This document shows positions 44,391 to 55,518 of a DNA stretch of 64,000 nucleotides, one piece after another (position 1 is the first letter of the stretch; every line of letters starts with the position of its first letter). The notes below the pieces were generated by a model. The model was given only the letters and a program-made list of their open reading frames with translations, ran no database searches and was not told the origin of the DNA. The position numbers and the translations under genes are program-made. The stretch lies in the NCBI GenBank assembly GCA_037176845.1, contig JAYKXP010000085.1, forward strand, positions 172,592 to 236,591, given 5' to 3'. The stretch comes from Paramarasmius palmivorus (lineage: Eukaryota; Basidiomycota; Agaricomycetes; Agaricales; Marasmiaceae).

Positions 44391-44808
44391 CAGACCCTTT
44401 TGTTTCAGCTCTTTAAAAAGCTAGACGCACCCCTTAGCTGTCCCTGCAGCTATGCTTTCTTCATTTCTACACAATCTAAGGAATTACTCTCAGCATGTTT
44501 CGGTAATGTACTCCTTTGTTTGCTGTAGAGACGTGCTGACCAAGGTTGTAGGACAGTAATAAACACGACGCAGACGGTCTTGGCTTGGTAATTATATCCT
44601 TATGCTGATTTATTCAGGAGTTGAACAGCGTACGATCAGTCATCACCTTCATCAGCGCACTACGGCGGGGAGTTCTCCGTACCAGGATCGTTCGACCAAC
44701 CACCTTCTGTAGGAAGGAAGTCCTCTGCTTCTGGTTCGGATACACGCCTTGACACTGTGGGTTACCCGTGGTCTATAAGCGATACCTGACTAACACCAGT
44801 ACAAGACT
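44391..44808. other. Short spacer before the transposase gene
   Basis: No ORF supported. GCACTACGGCGGGG at about 44657 contains a CACTA pentamer, but no matching TAGTG end was found. Confidence 0.3.
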
Positions 44809-47800
44809 ATGGGTCAGCCTTTTGGGCCACGCGATCAGCCGTTTGCTAACACCAGAGGTGTACCGCCGCGCAAGAATTCAGGGGATTTGAGAGAGGTGGG
44901 TTTGGATGAGCAAGATTGTCGTTCATTCTCTGATCAGCTTGCATTAGTCCCAGCGGGGAAGTCAAGTGACGTTGGAAACACTCGTCACCGCCGCTACTTT
45001 GACGGCTACTTCGGCCAATCCTTCCTCGCACAATAAGCTATTCACCTCTTCCACCGACCTTTACTGCGACCAAAGCGAGGCACTACCGGCGTCGATCTCA
45101 TCATTGAGCCTGTCGGACGCTACGGAGGTTTTAGAAGCCGTTGCAAAGCCTAAACATATAATCCTTCCTGCCTTTCGCCCTGGCCGTCGTTTCGGTCGCA
45201 GCCCGCATCCTTGCCATTCACCCTCGCCTGCGTCACTATCTCAACGCCCTCCCTCTCCTGAAAATCACTCCCCTGGAAAGCTACGTTCTGACGAGGAGAA
45301 ATTATTGGACCAACTCTCCAAGGCACTCGTTTACCATCATGCACGAGTTTTCGAAGAAAACGTCCAGGCTGATGAACAGCGAAAGCGAATAGACGAAGCC
45401 ACTTCTTTTCTTAAATCAGGATTGGAACGACTGTCGAAACTGGACAAAAATGAACAGCGGAGGTTAGCACGGACAAAAAGCACCTCGCCATCGGCTGGCT
45501 CGAGCCTCAAAGAGAGGAGAGAACGCCTTCGCGAGCGCATGAGAGAGCTTTTTGCCAAGACATGCACTATATACGATGCAGTATCTTCATCGAATGATCT
45601 CATAGAGATGAATGCAGGTATGCACACATTCCCTTCTGCTCCCTACATGACTCTGACATCATCATAGATCATCTGTATGAAAGCGCCTTGCAGGACATGG
45701 ACCAGATAAGCCAGGTCATGATCGTCCTAGCAGTCATATGCAACTTGATTGTGGGGCTCTCTGTCGTCCAGTGCAACTTCCTTATCGGTGTTGCGACAAT
45801 TCTGATCAAGCTTGGCATGTCCACCGTCCACCCCAGTGATGACCCTAGCACCGAATCGTCGTTTACCCCTTCGCAGAACGAAATCATCGTAGATTTGCCG
45901 ACTTCGCTCTCAGATGCGCTCAGCAAATTCAAGGTAGATGGGTGCTTCGACTTGTATGCCACTTGCCCGTCATGCAATTATACGAATAAGTCGCGTTCCA
46001 CTGGGCGAGGATTCCACGAATTCCCCGACACGTGTGACAACGATGTAATGGGAGAAGAAGGGATTTCAAAATGCGGCGCTCATATCCTCAAACGTCGACC
46101 CGATGGCACAATCCAGCCCATCAAACCTTATCTGGTCAACTCGTTGGGGGATTACATTATACGCTGTTTAGCGGATGAAACGTATGTCCAGCAGAGCACG
46201 GCTGCCACGGACGACGCTTGGAATGATGTCAAAGCAGGCTCCGAACCTCCTAGCGTTCAGGGTGTATTCGACGCACCATTCATTCGAAGCTTCAAAGGGC
46301 CGGACGGGGAGCCTTTTGTTAATCGCAGAGGAAGAATCCGTTTGGCCTTCTCTATCCATACCGATTTTTTCAACCCTAATGGCACAAGGAGGCGCGGTAA
46401 CCACGACTCTATTGGTGTCATATCCTGTGCAAATTTAGCCCTTGATCCTTCCATTCGTTACCTCCCAGAGTACATCTTCGTGGCAGGGATAATCCCTGGG
46501 CCCAATGAACCTACTGTCGACGAAATTGACCACTTCCTCCGACCAGTTATCGAACAATTCGTGAAGGCCTGGAAGCCAGGCTTCAAGGTTTCTCAGACGG
46601 TCCTGTCCAAAACTGCTGTGATTGTCCAGTGCGGCATTGTTTTGTCGGTCAATGACCTGCCTGCCGCTCGGAAGGTGGCCGGCTTTCAGGGTACCAGTTC
46701 AGCAAATTTTATCTGCACCGTCTGTCGGATTCAGGGGAAAAATCAGATATTCAACGTTGACCACAATCAGTGGGTTACAAGGGACGTGAACGAACTCCGT
46801 CGGCTGGCCTATGCCTACAAGGACGCCCGGTCGGCAGAAGAAAGAGCAACGATCTTCAAAACGCATAACGTCCGATGGTCCTCATTCTGGTTGCTGGATT
46901 ACTGGGATCCCACTAGAATGCTGGTAATAGACGCAATGCATGGCATTCTGGAGGGCGTCGTTCACTATCATTGCCGTTACGTTCTGCGTCTTGACGCTTC
47001 TGCGGCAAAGCTCAGCGATGACGGCTTCAAGTACGCATACGAATGGCCTTGGGATCCGTACGATGCAGATATGACCGAGGAAGGTCATGTAGAGGGCCAT
47101 CACATACCCAGCATCTCCAAGATCCAAGAAGCGCTTTGTTTGTCATTAGAAGGGGATAACTCCATAACCCTTGATAAGCTGTGGACAAGGCTTGAGAATC
47201 AGGGATATCTAGATAGCCTTCGCTATGTTTGGAGAAGTCTGGATTTGCCCAGGCAGCTGGATGACATTCCTGGCACGATTTCGGACATGTATGTACGCCG
47301 TGCGAAGAAAAGGTCGAAGGCCAAACACGTCACCGAGAAAGTCTTCCCTTTTGGCAAGCCTGCCACGGAAAAGAATCATTATATTGCACTGCTCCTTACT
47401 TGGGTAAGCTATACATCTTTATACATTGGCCGGTTCTGACACACTATCTTTCATTTGTAGAGGCTGAATCACGCTCTCAGTACCGAGACACGTCTTCCTC
47501 CAACAGGAACACCTGAAACACTCACACATATACAGAGAGTTATTCGAGAAACGGTCACTCCATCATGGGTTAATTCTGTTCCTAGGAACTATGGCGAGGC
47601 CAAGGCAGGATCCATTAAAGCAGACGAATGGCGCACACTCAGCACGTTGTATCTTCCTATTGCATTGGTAACTCTGTGGGGAGACGGTGAAGACCAGGGG
47701 CTCTCAAACCATGACCCAGACTCTGTAGTGCTCAAGGAAGCCCTAGACCATACCATGGCTCTATTCCAGGCAACTATCATTGCTTGTCGCTATACAGCAA

Positions 47801-48610
47801 CGGCTTCTCGCACTGCAGCCTTCCGCGATTATCTGGCGTATTGGGTGCGCGACCTGAGGAAGCTTTATCCATACACTCGGGAAGGAAAAGGACGCCCTAA
47901 TATCCATGCCGTTGGGCATGTACATGATTTTCTGAACCTCTTTGGGCCAGTCACCTCTTGGTGGTGTTTTCCCTTCGAACGCCTTATCGGTGCATTGCAA
48001 AAGATTAACACTAACGACCTTATTGGTGGTGAGCGGGTATCTGGCGGGTGTCACTAGAGCTAACAACGTAATAGGAGAAATGGAATCCACAATTATGAAG
48101 ACCTTTGCTCGCACCGCAAACATTCGGCGCTGGCTCCGCCGTCCAGACTGCCCGGAGGCAATCCGACAGGTCAAGAAACTCTTTGATAAATGCTTTGTAC
48201 CGGCAAACTCTTCACCCGCGACAGAGGTGGTGGAAATGAAAGGATCCCATCGTGCTCACGTCAGTCATCGAGGCGTCAACTTTTCGAGAGTTGATACACA
48301 TGCTGGCAACGCCAGCGTGATCTATAGGCCATGTGTGGCCAGTGCGCCCATTGCGGGTCAGATTCAGTGGATAGAAAACGCCAGGACGTCTCAAGGCACT
48401 GAAATCCGCCTACATGTGCGACCGTATCATAGGCTTCCTCGGGATCTCAGCGACCCATTTGCCGCATACCCACACCTTCAAGCAACTACCTATTCGTCGA
48501 CGTTGCAAGACAGGACCGACACCATCTCATCTGATCATATCATTGCTCATGCCGCACGTTATGATTATTCGCTTAATCGCTCAGTGTTCGTCAATCTATC
48601 TCGGGAATAA
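44809..48610 (+). CDS. CACTA/EnSpm-type transposase, Tnp2 family (~1198 aa, five exons)
   Basis: Exons 44809-44895, 44948-45617, 45668-47403, 47461-48028 and 48075-48610 join without stops to 1198 codons. Tnp2 (Transposase_21) landmarks occur in order: FFNPNG (~485), SIGVISCANLALDPSIRYLP, GIIPGPNEPTVDEIDHFLRP (~526), DLPAARKVAGFQG, C-x2-C in FICTVCRIQG, RWSSFWLLDYWDPTRM, then DAMHGILEGVVHYHCR (~673), and in exon 4 GRPNIHAVGHVHDFLNLFGP and SWWCFPFERLIGALQ (~1000), followed by TN-LIGGEMESTIMKTFAR. The N-terminal ~250 residues are Ser/Pro-rich with a coiled coil. The enzyme would catalyse cut-and-paste transposition of a class II element. No frameshift or stop is seen, so it may be functional. 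The first exon is the least certain part. Confidence 0.9.
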
Positions 48611-48955
48611 ACCGCATTGTACATTCTTGTCACAGCGGCGCTATACCCCCCATTATGGACACGTATTCCTTTTCGGAAATAGCGTGGTGGGACCTCGCAA
48701 TCTTTCAGTCGGAAGGGCTCTCTACGCCTTCAGACTTTCATGTGGTTTTTATGCAATCTCTTAGCCAGGAAATGTCGAGGGAGCTAACGTGGAAGTCGGC
48801 ACACCTCGTCGGACATGCAGAAAAGACTGTTGGATAGCCGACGGTAGTTATGATCATCTCTTACTGATCCAAGTAGATGTCCAAAAACGCCTTCGTAAGA
48901 TGTATACTGGTTGCTAATACATTCGAAACCTCGCACTATCTCATAAAAAAGAAAG
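48611..48955. other. Unassigned, 3' of the transposase
   Basis: A plus-strand frame (48655-48837) starting MDTYSFSEIAWWDLAI has no recognised family. It may be a fragment of the transposon or of an adjacent gene. Confidence 0.3.
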
Positions 48956-49339
48956 CTAGCTGCTGAAAGGAACACCACTAACAAGTAACCTTGACTTGAC
49001 TGGCGTATACTGGGGAAGGTCAACGAAACTCGTATACCGCTGCTTCTGTACGGCCTTGACCAACTTATCACCACGACGTCCACCCTCGTCAACTACTCGA
49101 CTACAGGTCTCCTTCAGACACACATCGGCCGTGGCATGGCTTTCAGCCAAAGCGCGCCACTCCCGCTCGAGTTTTTTCAACTCCCACTCGATAACTTTCT
49201 GTTGGTCTTTCAGCTCGTGATACCGAATATGAGCAATATCCAAATCGAGACCAGCGAGAATGTGAGTGTCTGTGTTATGGAGGAGCTCTTCGTAGAGGAG
49301 GTCGGAGATGCAATCTTGGGGTGATTTGGTGTCCGCCAT
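48956..49339 (-). CDS. Small coiled-coil protein, 127 aa
   Basis: ATG-started complete frame. Residues ~35-75 form a charged helix (IRYHELKDQQKVIEWELKKL, EREWRALAESH) typical of a short coiled coil; the rest is Lys/Arg-rich. A possible in-frame intron near the 3' end (GTATAC...CCCCAG) would remove ~10 residues. No family recognised. Confidence 0.4.
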   Translation of the reverse strand: MADTKSPQDCISDLLYEELLHNTDTHILAGLDLDIAHIRYHELKDQQKVIEWELKKLEREWRALAESHATADVCLKETCSRVVDEGGRRGDKLVKAVQKQRYTSFVDLPQYTPVKSRLLVSGVPFSS

Positions 49340-49872
49340 TAGATATTTCGGTGCGATTGTTGCGGGTTCTCCCTTGCATTGGCTTTGAGGAACTGCAGGG
49401 GTCTACGTATTTTGAGAGATCAGATCAATGTTGACGGCTAACTCAGAGATCGCATACTGGAAAACGAACCCCATTCCTGCCAGAAAGGTTATCTGCACTA
49501 TTATTGTTGGTGCACCCAGACTGAGGTGTATATTAGCTGTGGTCAAGACAAGACGGAAGGAAACTGCAGGCAGTACGAACAGCTGCAGGGTGGGGAGTGG
49601 CAACGAATAAGACCTCCGGTATCTGTCTCGAAGTAATAGGTGGCCAAGGAGGCGGTGAATTTCTCACTTGCGTATTGTGAATGCTTGAGAAAGGGACATC
49701 TTTGCTATATGGTGCCGGAAATCGCTTCGAGCGAGCCCATTGTGGTGAGCAGAAAAATGTATGGAAAGGTAGTATGACATTGTATTGACACCACCATACA
49801 CCTACCTGCTTACCGGGCCAAGTTTGAATCTCGTCAGTACCCGCCGGAGGAATTGGAGTCACGCATGAGCGA
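49340..49872. other. Unassigned
   Basis: A minus-strand exon-like start at 49862 (MTPIPPAGTDEIQTWPGKQ, then GTAGGT) suggests a lost gene; no downstream exon was identified. Confidence 0.3.
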
Positions 49873-50091
49873 TCAACCGGCGGTTCCTAGTTGTTCTCGT
49901 GCGATATCAGATCTAGGTTCTTGGTTGTTCTCCCTATTTTGGATCATTAGTGATTCCTGGTTGTTCTCTCTATTTTGGATCATTGGTGATTCCTGGTTGT
50001 TCTCCCTATTATGGAACATTGACGGTTCTTGGTTGTTCTCCCTATTTTTGATTAGTCTCGGTGGTTCTTGGTCCTCCCCTTCTTGAATCAT
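49873..50091 (-). CDS. Short protein made of 12-residue repeats (72 aa)
   Basis: ATG-started minus-strand frame consisting largely of four 12-residue units, RENNQE(S/P)(P/L/S)M(I/F)(Q/H)N. They are hydrophilic and probably disordered. The opposite strand is also open but would encode Trp/Phe-rich repeats, which is less plausible. It may be an exon of a larger gene or a non-coding minisatellite. Confidence 0.3.
   Translation of the reverse strand: MIQEGEDQEPPRLIKNRENNQEPSMFHNRENNQESPMIQNRENNQESLMIQNRENNQEPRSDIAREQLGTAG
49918..50062 (-). repeat. 36-bp minisatellite, four units
   Basis: The unit TGGTTGTTCTCCCTATTTTG plus gatcattagtgattcc is repeated head to tail. The first two units differ by a few bases and the last two are more diverged. 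The period of 36 bp preserves the reading frame. Confidence 0.85.
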
Positions 50092-52111
50092 GCGATGTCC
50101 AGAACATCTGAGATCTGAACGCTGTCGACCCCAAACGCCACCGGAAGAACTGGGTGAGGGGATATATGGGTTCTTGACTCACGAGATTTGCTAGTTGTTG
50201 GTCCTCTTCTGGAATACGTATCCATAGTTCCGAGGCCAACTGCGATACTAATCATCTCACGGATAGTGCGACAGACCTCGGAATCTGGGACCATTTTAAG
50301 ACTGACACTCTCAAAACAAGTGAAAGCAATGGTTGGTTCATTTGCTTGCGTAGTAAGCCGAGCTGGCATGGAACTGGTTCAGCACCGCCCTTTTCAAAAC
50401 TCGATTTATCATCCTGCCAGTGGTCAATACGGCTGACCTGACGCGTTCTAGTCATTAGTAAGTGCAGTACCGTTCTGCGAGACGTATCCAGTAGATAAGG
50501 CAGGGTAAGGCTTTGTTTTGTGCCAATACATAGGGCATCACGGATTCGACCAGAGCCTTCGAGAGATCCGTTCTTTGAAAGGTGGATGACGGATTCAGAC
50601 GCGGCTCAGTATATGAAAATGGACGCCCTCAGGCGTGAGTCAGTCCGTCTTGGAGAAAGCCGGTCCGAATTCGAACCAGACGAATCCGACAAAGACAAAT
50701 AATACCCTGGAGTCAAAGACGTCAAAAGGATGGTTGGAACGTCGCTCCACCAGGTAAATCTCGCAAAGCCGATTACCTCTCTAAATTACACACCTACAAG
50801 CATGTTCTCGGTTGATTACGGGTAGCAGAACCGAGGCCGAAAAATTTTGCAGGAAACGACGCCGAAATCCGTCTCGTCCTAGAAGAAACCTCGGCCTTCT
50901 GAACAGACGAACGATTCTACATAGACTCGGAATCTGAGGCAACGCGTTTTCTTGACGTGTGGATCACTCGGACTTGTTCTCGGTGATCCGACTCACGACC
51001 CGCGCCTTTCTCACGATGAGTTTCTCTTCTTTACCATCATGACCAAATCATGACCATTTGCAATCCACCGTGTTCTTCTCGTAACTCGTTCCTGGCAGCG
51101 CCGAATGTATAGTGGCAGACTTGAAAATCAAGAGCAATTACGGAGGATGACGCTAAAATTGGTTTGTCGACGCGTATGATGAGCTTCTAGTCCCCGCTGA
51201 TTCGTGTGGTTTTTTGAATCCCTCAGTGTGAATGCGTATCTGGGAAACATCGTCGATGTCGAGGTCGTCGAATATGATACTAAAAAGGCACAGCGTGCTT
51301 ACTTTCATCATGTGATGATCAGCAGCGAGCTCTCCATTCAAAGTTAGCCTCACCAATTACTTGCCTAGGCTTACAGTTCAAGGTATGTCGCTCGATTGCT
51401 TCTGTATATGGGCCAGACTGAGTAATTGGACATAGAATATTTACACTCAGGCTGCGTTAAACCTGCGCTCAAACGAGGTGCATGGGCTCTATGCCAGTTG
51501 CGGCGCTGAGATGATCGACGATGCGTATAGCGGTGGAGCAATTTGTGATTGTCTACGAAGTACTTATTTCAAAGTGCAATCGGAAAATTCCTGTTTTGCT
51601 GATAGGTGACGCTGAGCTTCCGCGCTATTGAATAGGCATGCGAACAGAGCAAGATCAAACTCACAGGAAGTGGCGCAGCACCCGTTAGTATTCCTCTCAG
51701 TTTACAAAATTGCAGCCTTTCTCCGCCGACAGGTTACCTCGACATAAAGGGGCTGCTGATCCACAGCTCAGTCCGCTTAGATCTTTCATACTCACTGAAG
51801 TTCAACCTTGCCGTTGACTTTACACGTTGACGAACGAGATCATCACCTTTTACGTTGAAACCTTGAATAGCGAGACCATCGCCTTTTATAGCCACTTCGT
51901 TTGCCAGAAGCCTTTGTATTCAAAGCACTGCCTTGCTGCCGATAGTTGTCTTCGACCTCAATCATCGGAGTACTAGCTGGAATTCTGGAGAAAGACCAAG
52001 GCAAGCTTTGATTCACACTCGTAATATTGTCGGCGTTCTCAAGTCTGTTATGTGGCGCTTTCTAGGATTATTCAAGGATAACTGGCTTTCCGCACCACCC
52101 GCCTGCTAGAA
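50092..52111. other. Two kb without a supported gene
   Basis: An ORF end at 50540-50702 (RDPFFERWMTDSDAAQYMKM and an acidic tail) weakly recalls the C-terminus of the 18139-20684 gene (VPFFDRWM...DADSDSD). Around 51840-51890 is a diverged 34-bp direct repeat (GAGATCATCACCTTTTAC / GAGACCATCGCCTTTTAT). Otherwise nothing. Confidence 0.35.
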
Positions 52112-54236
52112 ATGCCCGTATCAAAGAGGAACAGCGATCAGGATTCTGATGAAGGTCTTACCAACTTCGCCAGACCGGGCTCTCGTGCGTATCTGAAAGT
52201 ATTTTTGATGTGAATCCAATCGACTGAAGCGCTACATTTGGCACAGCGGTACGCTCATACGATGGCCTGTGCGGCAATAACATCGGAAGCGTTTTGGTCA
52301 CCTCACCCAATATGCACGTGTTGTATGAACCCCCACTACAGGAATGCCGCGTTCGTCTCAGAAAAGATTGGCATTTTGGTCGGGATGACCCCCTGTACTA
52401 TCCTCAACCTTTTCACAGACGAGCCCCTCATCTATCAGTTATACGCCTCCCCAGTCCCAATGTAGATGAATCGAAGGATCCATTTGCGGTCGCCTGGACC
52501 GTGCCGACTGCTAGTCACTTCATCCCTACCAGCACTTCTTTTTGCACGGAGCTCGGGTCTCTACAGGATCCACTGCTATCGCAGATCGGCGATCTCAGCG
52601 ACCAAATGATTCAGACGCTGCCTACCGGATATGAAGGAGATTTATACTTGCGTACCTACTCGGCCCAGCTGGTTGCCATTGTCCTCCGACTTCAGGTCGT
52701 CGCTCCGATGAAGGACCTATTCCTTCGTTTTAGGTGTGCCCAGCGGATTGCCCTCGAGCTCGACGCGCGTATCCGATGGCTGGCAGAATATCGTGCGAAG
52801 TTCGAGGACGTTAAAACTAAGAATCCCTACCTTCCTGGAAATTCGTCAATCATGGGTGCATTTACGGACGATTTGGATGTGGTCGAAAGCCTTTATCGCA
52901 GCAGGATACCGGTATACTATCTGAGGCCATTTTTACGAACTCCAGTCCGGGTAGAAAATCAAGTGCCGTTCATCAAGGAATACTCCGATGATCCCACAGA
53001 CCCAACCAAGTCCAACAAAATTCGTTTGCATAACGGTGTTGTCGTTGACTTCTCCGATGCGACTCCAAGCCATCGAGTGGTGTTCACTGGTCTACCCCGA
53101 AACCCTGAACGCTATTTGATGATGGCTCAGTACATCAACTCCATTCTAGAGTACCCTTCGTATCTGGGATCGGAACGTCCCCGAAACTCAGCGTTGTCAC
53201 ATACGGCAAGGTCTGGTCTATCTTCCAGGGGCCTGTCTATTCGACACAGCGCCGCGAATGCTTCTCGTGCTCGACAGATGCCTTGTGAGTCCGACACTGT
53301 TGTCAATTACCCATTTTTTGATTGTCCAACTTGAATTCTACAGACCATGCTAGCAAGAAAGGAATCCAGACCCACCACAACTCTTTCCTTCCACCTTCCA
53401 GTCCACTCATGCCCCCATGCATTGAGTCCTGGAGGAGTGCGCTCGCACATCTCGCACATCATGATCAGTCGCTGCCCCCTCCGGACGGTGTCAATCGTGG
53501 ATTCGTCCTTCCTCCTGCTGAGATGTTCATCACGACGGGAAATCCAACGACCGCTACTGCTCTATTTCGTAATTGGTTGAAGCTTAGAGAAGTCCTAATT
53601 TATCGGCTCTCAGCGACCATGGACCGTTACACAAAGAAGCAATGGCGGGATATGCTTACCTTTGACGAGGGTAACGAAATGCGGCCCGAGACACGCACAG
53701 GGAAAAGACGTCTTGGGGCGCTATCTTTTCTCAAGGCTATGATGAACAGTACTCCTCTTGATGTTCGAATTGAAGATTTGCCATCGGCACCGATATTCTG
53801 GCGCAGTAGACGACTAGATTGTGACCGTTTGCCCTCTGCAGATACTGCCAAGGAGATACTATGGGAGCTCCAAGAGCTCAACTTTCGGCAGGACCTGGCT
53901 GAGCTAGATCGTCACCTGGATGGTAGTGGCATGGTCTCGCTTCAACGGAATGTCCTCTTGGATGGGTGCTGGACCGGGACTCGCGATTATGTCAATCTTG
54001 AAAAGGTTAGCGAGGGGTTTGCCTGCATCGATGCAGAGGGCAGAGAACGCTATGTGAAAGCGCTGCACAAACTGATGATGACTTGGACAGGCCCCAAGCC
54101 TGCATTACTGCTTGCTCCCTTTCCAACAGACGTCGTGGATCACGAAGGTATTGAGCGAGAATTGGCCCATTACTATGCTCTATCTTTTTTCGAGGTTTTC
54201 GGCCGTGCTGCGTCCATTCCTTATCGTCTGCACTAG
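52112..54236 (+). CDS. Protein of a second expanded Agaricomycete family, function unknown (667 aa, three exons)
   Basis: Exons 52112-52184, 52247-53284 and 53344-54236 (introns 62 and 59 nt) give 667 codons plus stop. Landmarks: VTSPNMHVLYEPPLQEC; LPTGYEGDLYLRTYSAQLVA; RWLAEYRAKF; IMGAFTDDLDVVESLYRSRI then PVYYLRPFLRTPVRVENQ; a VVFTGLPRNPERYLMMAQYI block near residue 320; and in exon 3 LFRNWLKLREVLIYRLSATM, ILWELQELNFRQDLAELDRH and YALSFFEVFGRAASIPYRLH at the very end. I recognise the G-FT-D---V-RIP-Y-RP and FRNWL-LR---IYRL patterns from multicopy mushroom proteins with no known role. All phases agree and there is no stop, so the gene looks intact. Confidence 0.75.
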
Positions 54237-55110
54237 GTTAGTTGTCTTTTTGTTGCCCCAAAATATCCTCGGTGCTCAGCTTCATTCAAGGATGACATGG
54301 AAAAGTACTGTACCGTGACGGTTCTTTGCGCGTTATTATGTGAAAACAAAACATCCAGTTTGTATGACAAGAACATCGCAGTTGTCACCCAAGATTGTAT
54401 AATCCTTGCTTGTATCCTGACTCTGGCAGCATTCTAGCAGCCTTAACTGAGATCGTCATAGGGCAATTTGAGCGAAGTCTGTAATACGTAGTGTCTCCGG
54501 TGTCATTTCCAACTATTTCCTAGGGTGTGTCTGTCTTTCATCGATAGAAATACTTACTAATGACGTATTCACTCCCAAACGCAACAGTAAGGTCTGCGAA
54601 TTCGCTTCGGTATCTTACTTTCATCTCAGACCAGTTTGAGATGATATGTTGATATCCTGTCTAGACCTATTTCTCACGCGTGAGCGACAATTTTTCGAAT
54701 GACTATGGAAAAGGTCGGCGCTGCTGTAGCTTGTATTTGCATGGGTATTCATGCTACGTCTTTGGTGAACGTGCTTGTATGTTTGTGATGGCTTAATTCC
54801 ACTCATGGGGTGGGGGTGGGGGTGTTGAGCCGCTTGAATTAGTTCAACAATGAGTGAACACTGGCAGTGTTCAAACCATCTTCGAAGAACTGGATTGGTT
54901 CTAAGCGCAGTTATATTCTGCCACGCCAATGCCGGTGCAAGCAACGACTTTGGAGGGACTACCAAAGACATAGGCAATGATTCAGAATCAGATTTGCGGA
55001 AACATATGTCGAGATCACGTTATCAGGTTGGCAAAGACGTTTCCAAACATAAGTAATCATCGAATTCCCACCTCTTTGCACCCACGAACGACGAACGACG
55101 AACGAACACA
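54237..55110. other. Unassigned
   Basis: A 68-codon ORF at 54850-55056 has a hydrophobic N-terminal segment but no other support. A short CGAACGA-type simple repeat precedes the next gene at 55087-55106. Confidence 0.35.
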
Positions 55111-55518
55111 ATGCCAAAAGTAAAACAGGAGGAAGTCAACTTGAAAGAACACCGTTTCCACCCTTATCGCCTGCCCCCGAGGCCCAAGGGATCGCAAACT
55201 CTGCCCCGTGTATGCCTTTAGCCGTTGTAGGATCACTTCCCGTACTGATGTTACAGCTAGGGCCTCAAAGATGGACCACTGGGCAGACAGTCGCCCCAGC
55301 TAGCAGAGTTCGTCGCGAACGAGGTCATCGCAGCGTTGGCGGTGAGCGGTGACAGTTCTCACTCCTCGATTCTAAGCTGACAGCAATTGACAGCACCCGC
55401 CAGCCCTGCTTCGCTGGTTGATATAAACAGGCCTCGTCAGGCCTCGGTGCGTAGTGCACGAATATACAAGCTGGCGGTTACTCATCGTTGTTTGGCAGAT
55501 TTCTTGGTTGCTCCTTGA
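55111..55518 (+). CDS. Small unrecognised protein, 104 aa, three exons
   Basis: Exons 55111-55209, 55261-55341 and 55384-55518 join in phase 0. The protein begins MPKVKQEEVNLKEHRFHPYR, continues LPPRPKGSQTLPR, LGRQSPQLAEFVANEVIAAL and LTAPASPASLVDINRPRQAS. The splice sites are good and phases agree, but the protein is short and matches no family I know; the last exon may be spliced further. Confidence 0.4.

Larger units (their letters stand above)
44650..48960 (+). mobile_element. CACTA DNA transposon, ends unresolved
   Basis: Inferred from the intact Tnp2 gene. Expected short CACTA-like terminal inverted repeats, 2-3 bp target duplications and subterminal repeats could not be located by eye, so the limits given are nominal. 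Confidence 0.45.

Noticed and set aside
44650..48960. CACTA terminal inverted repeats of the Tnp2 element
   Set aside because: A CACTA pentamer at ~44658 has no convincing reverse-complement partner downstream, so the ends are left open.
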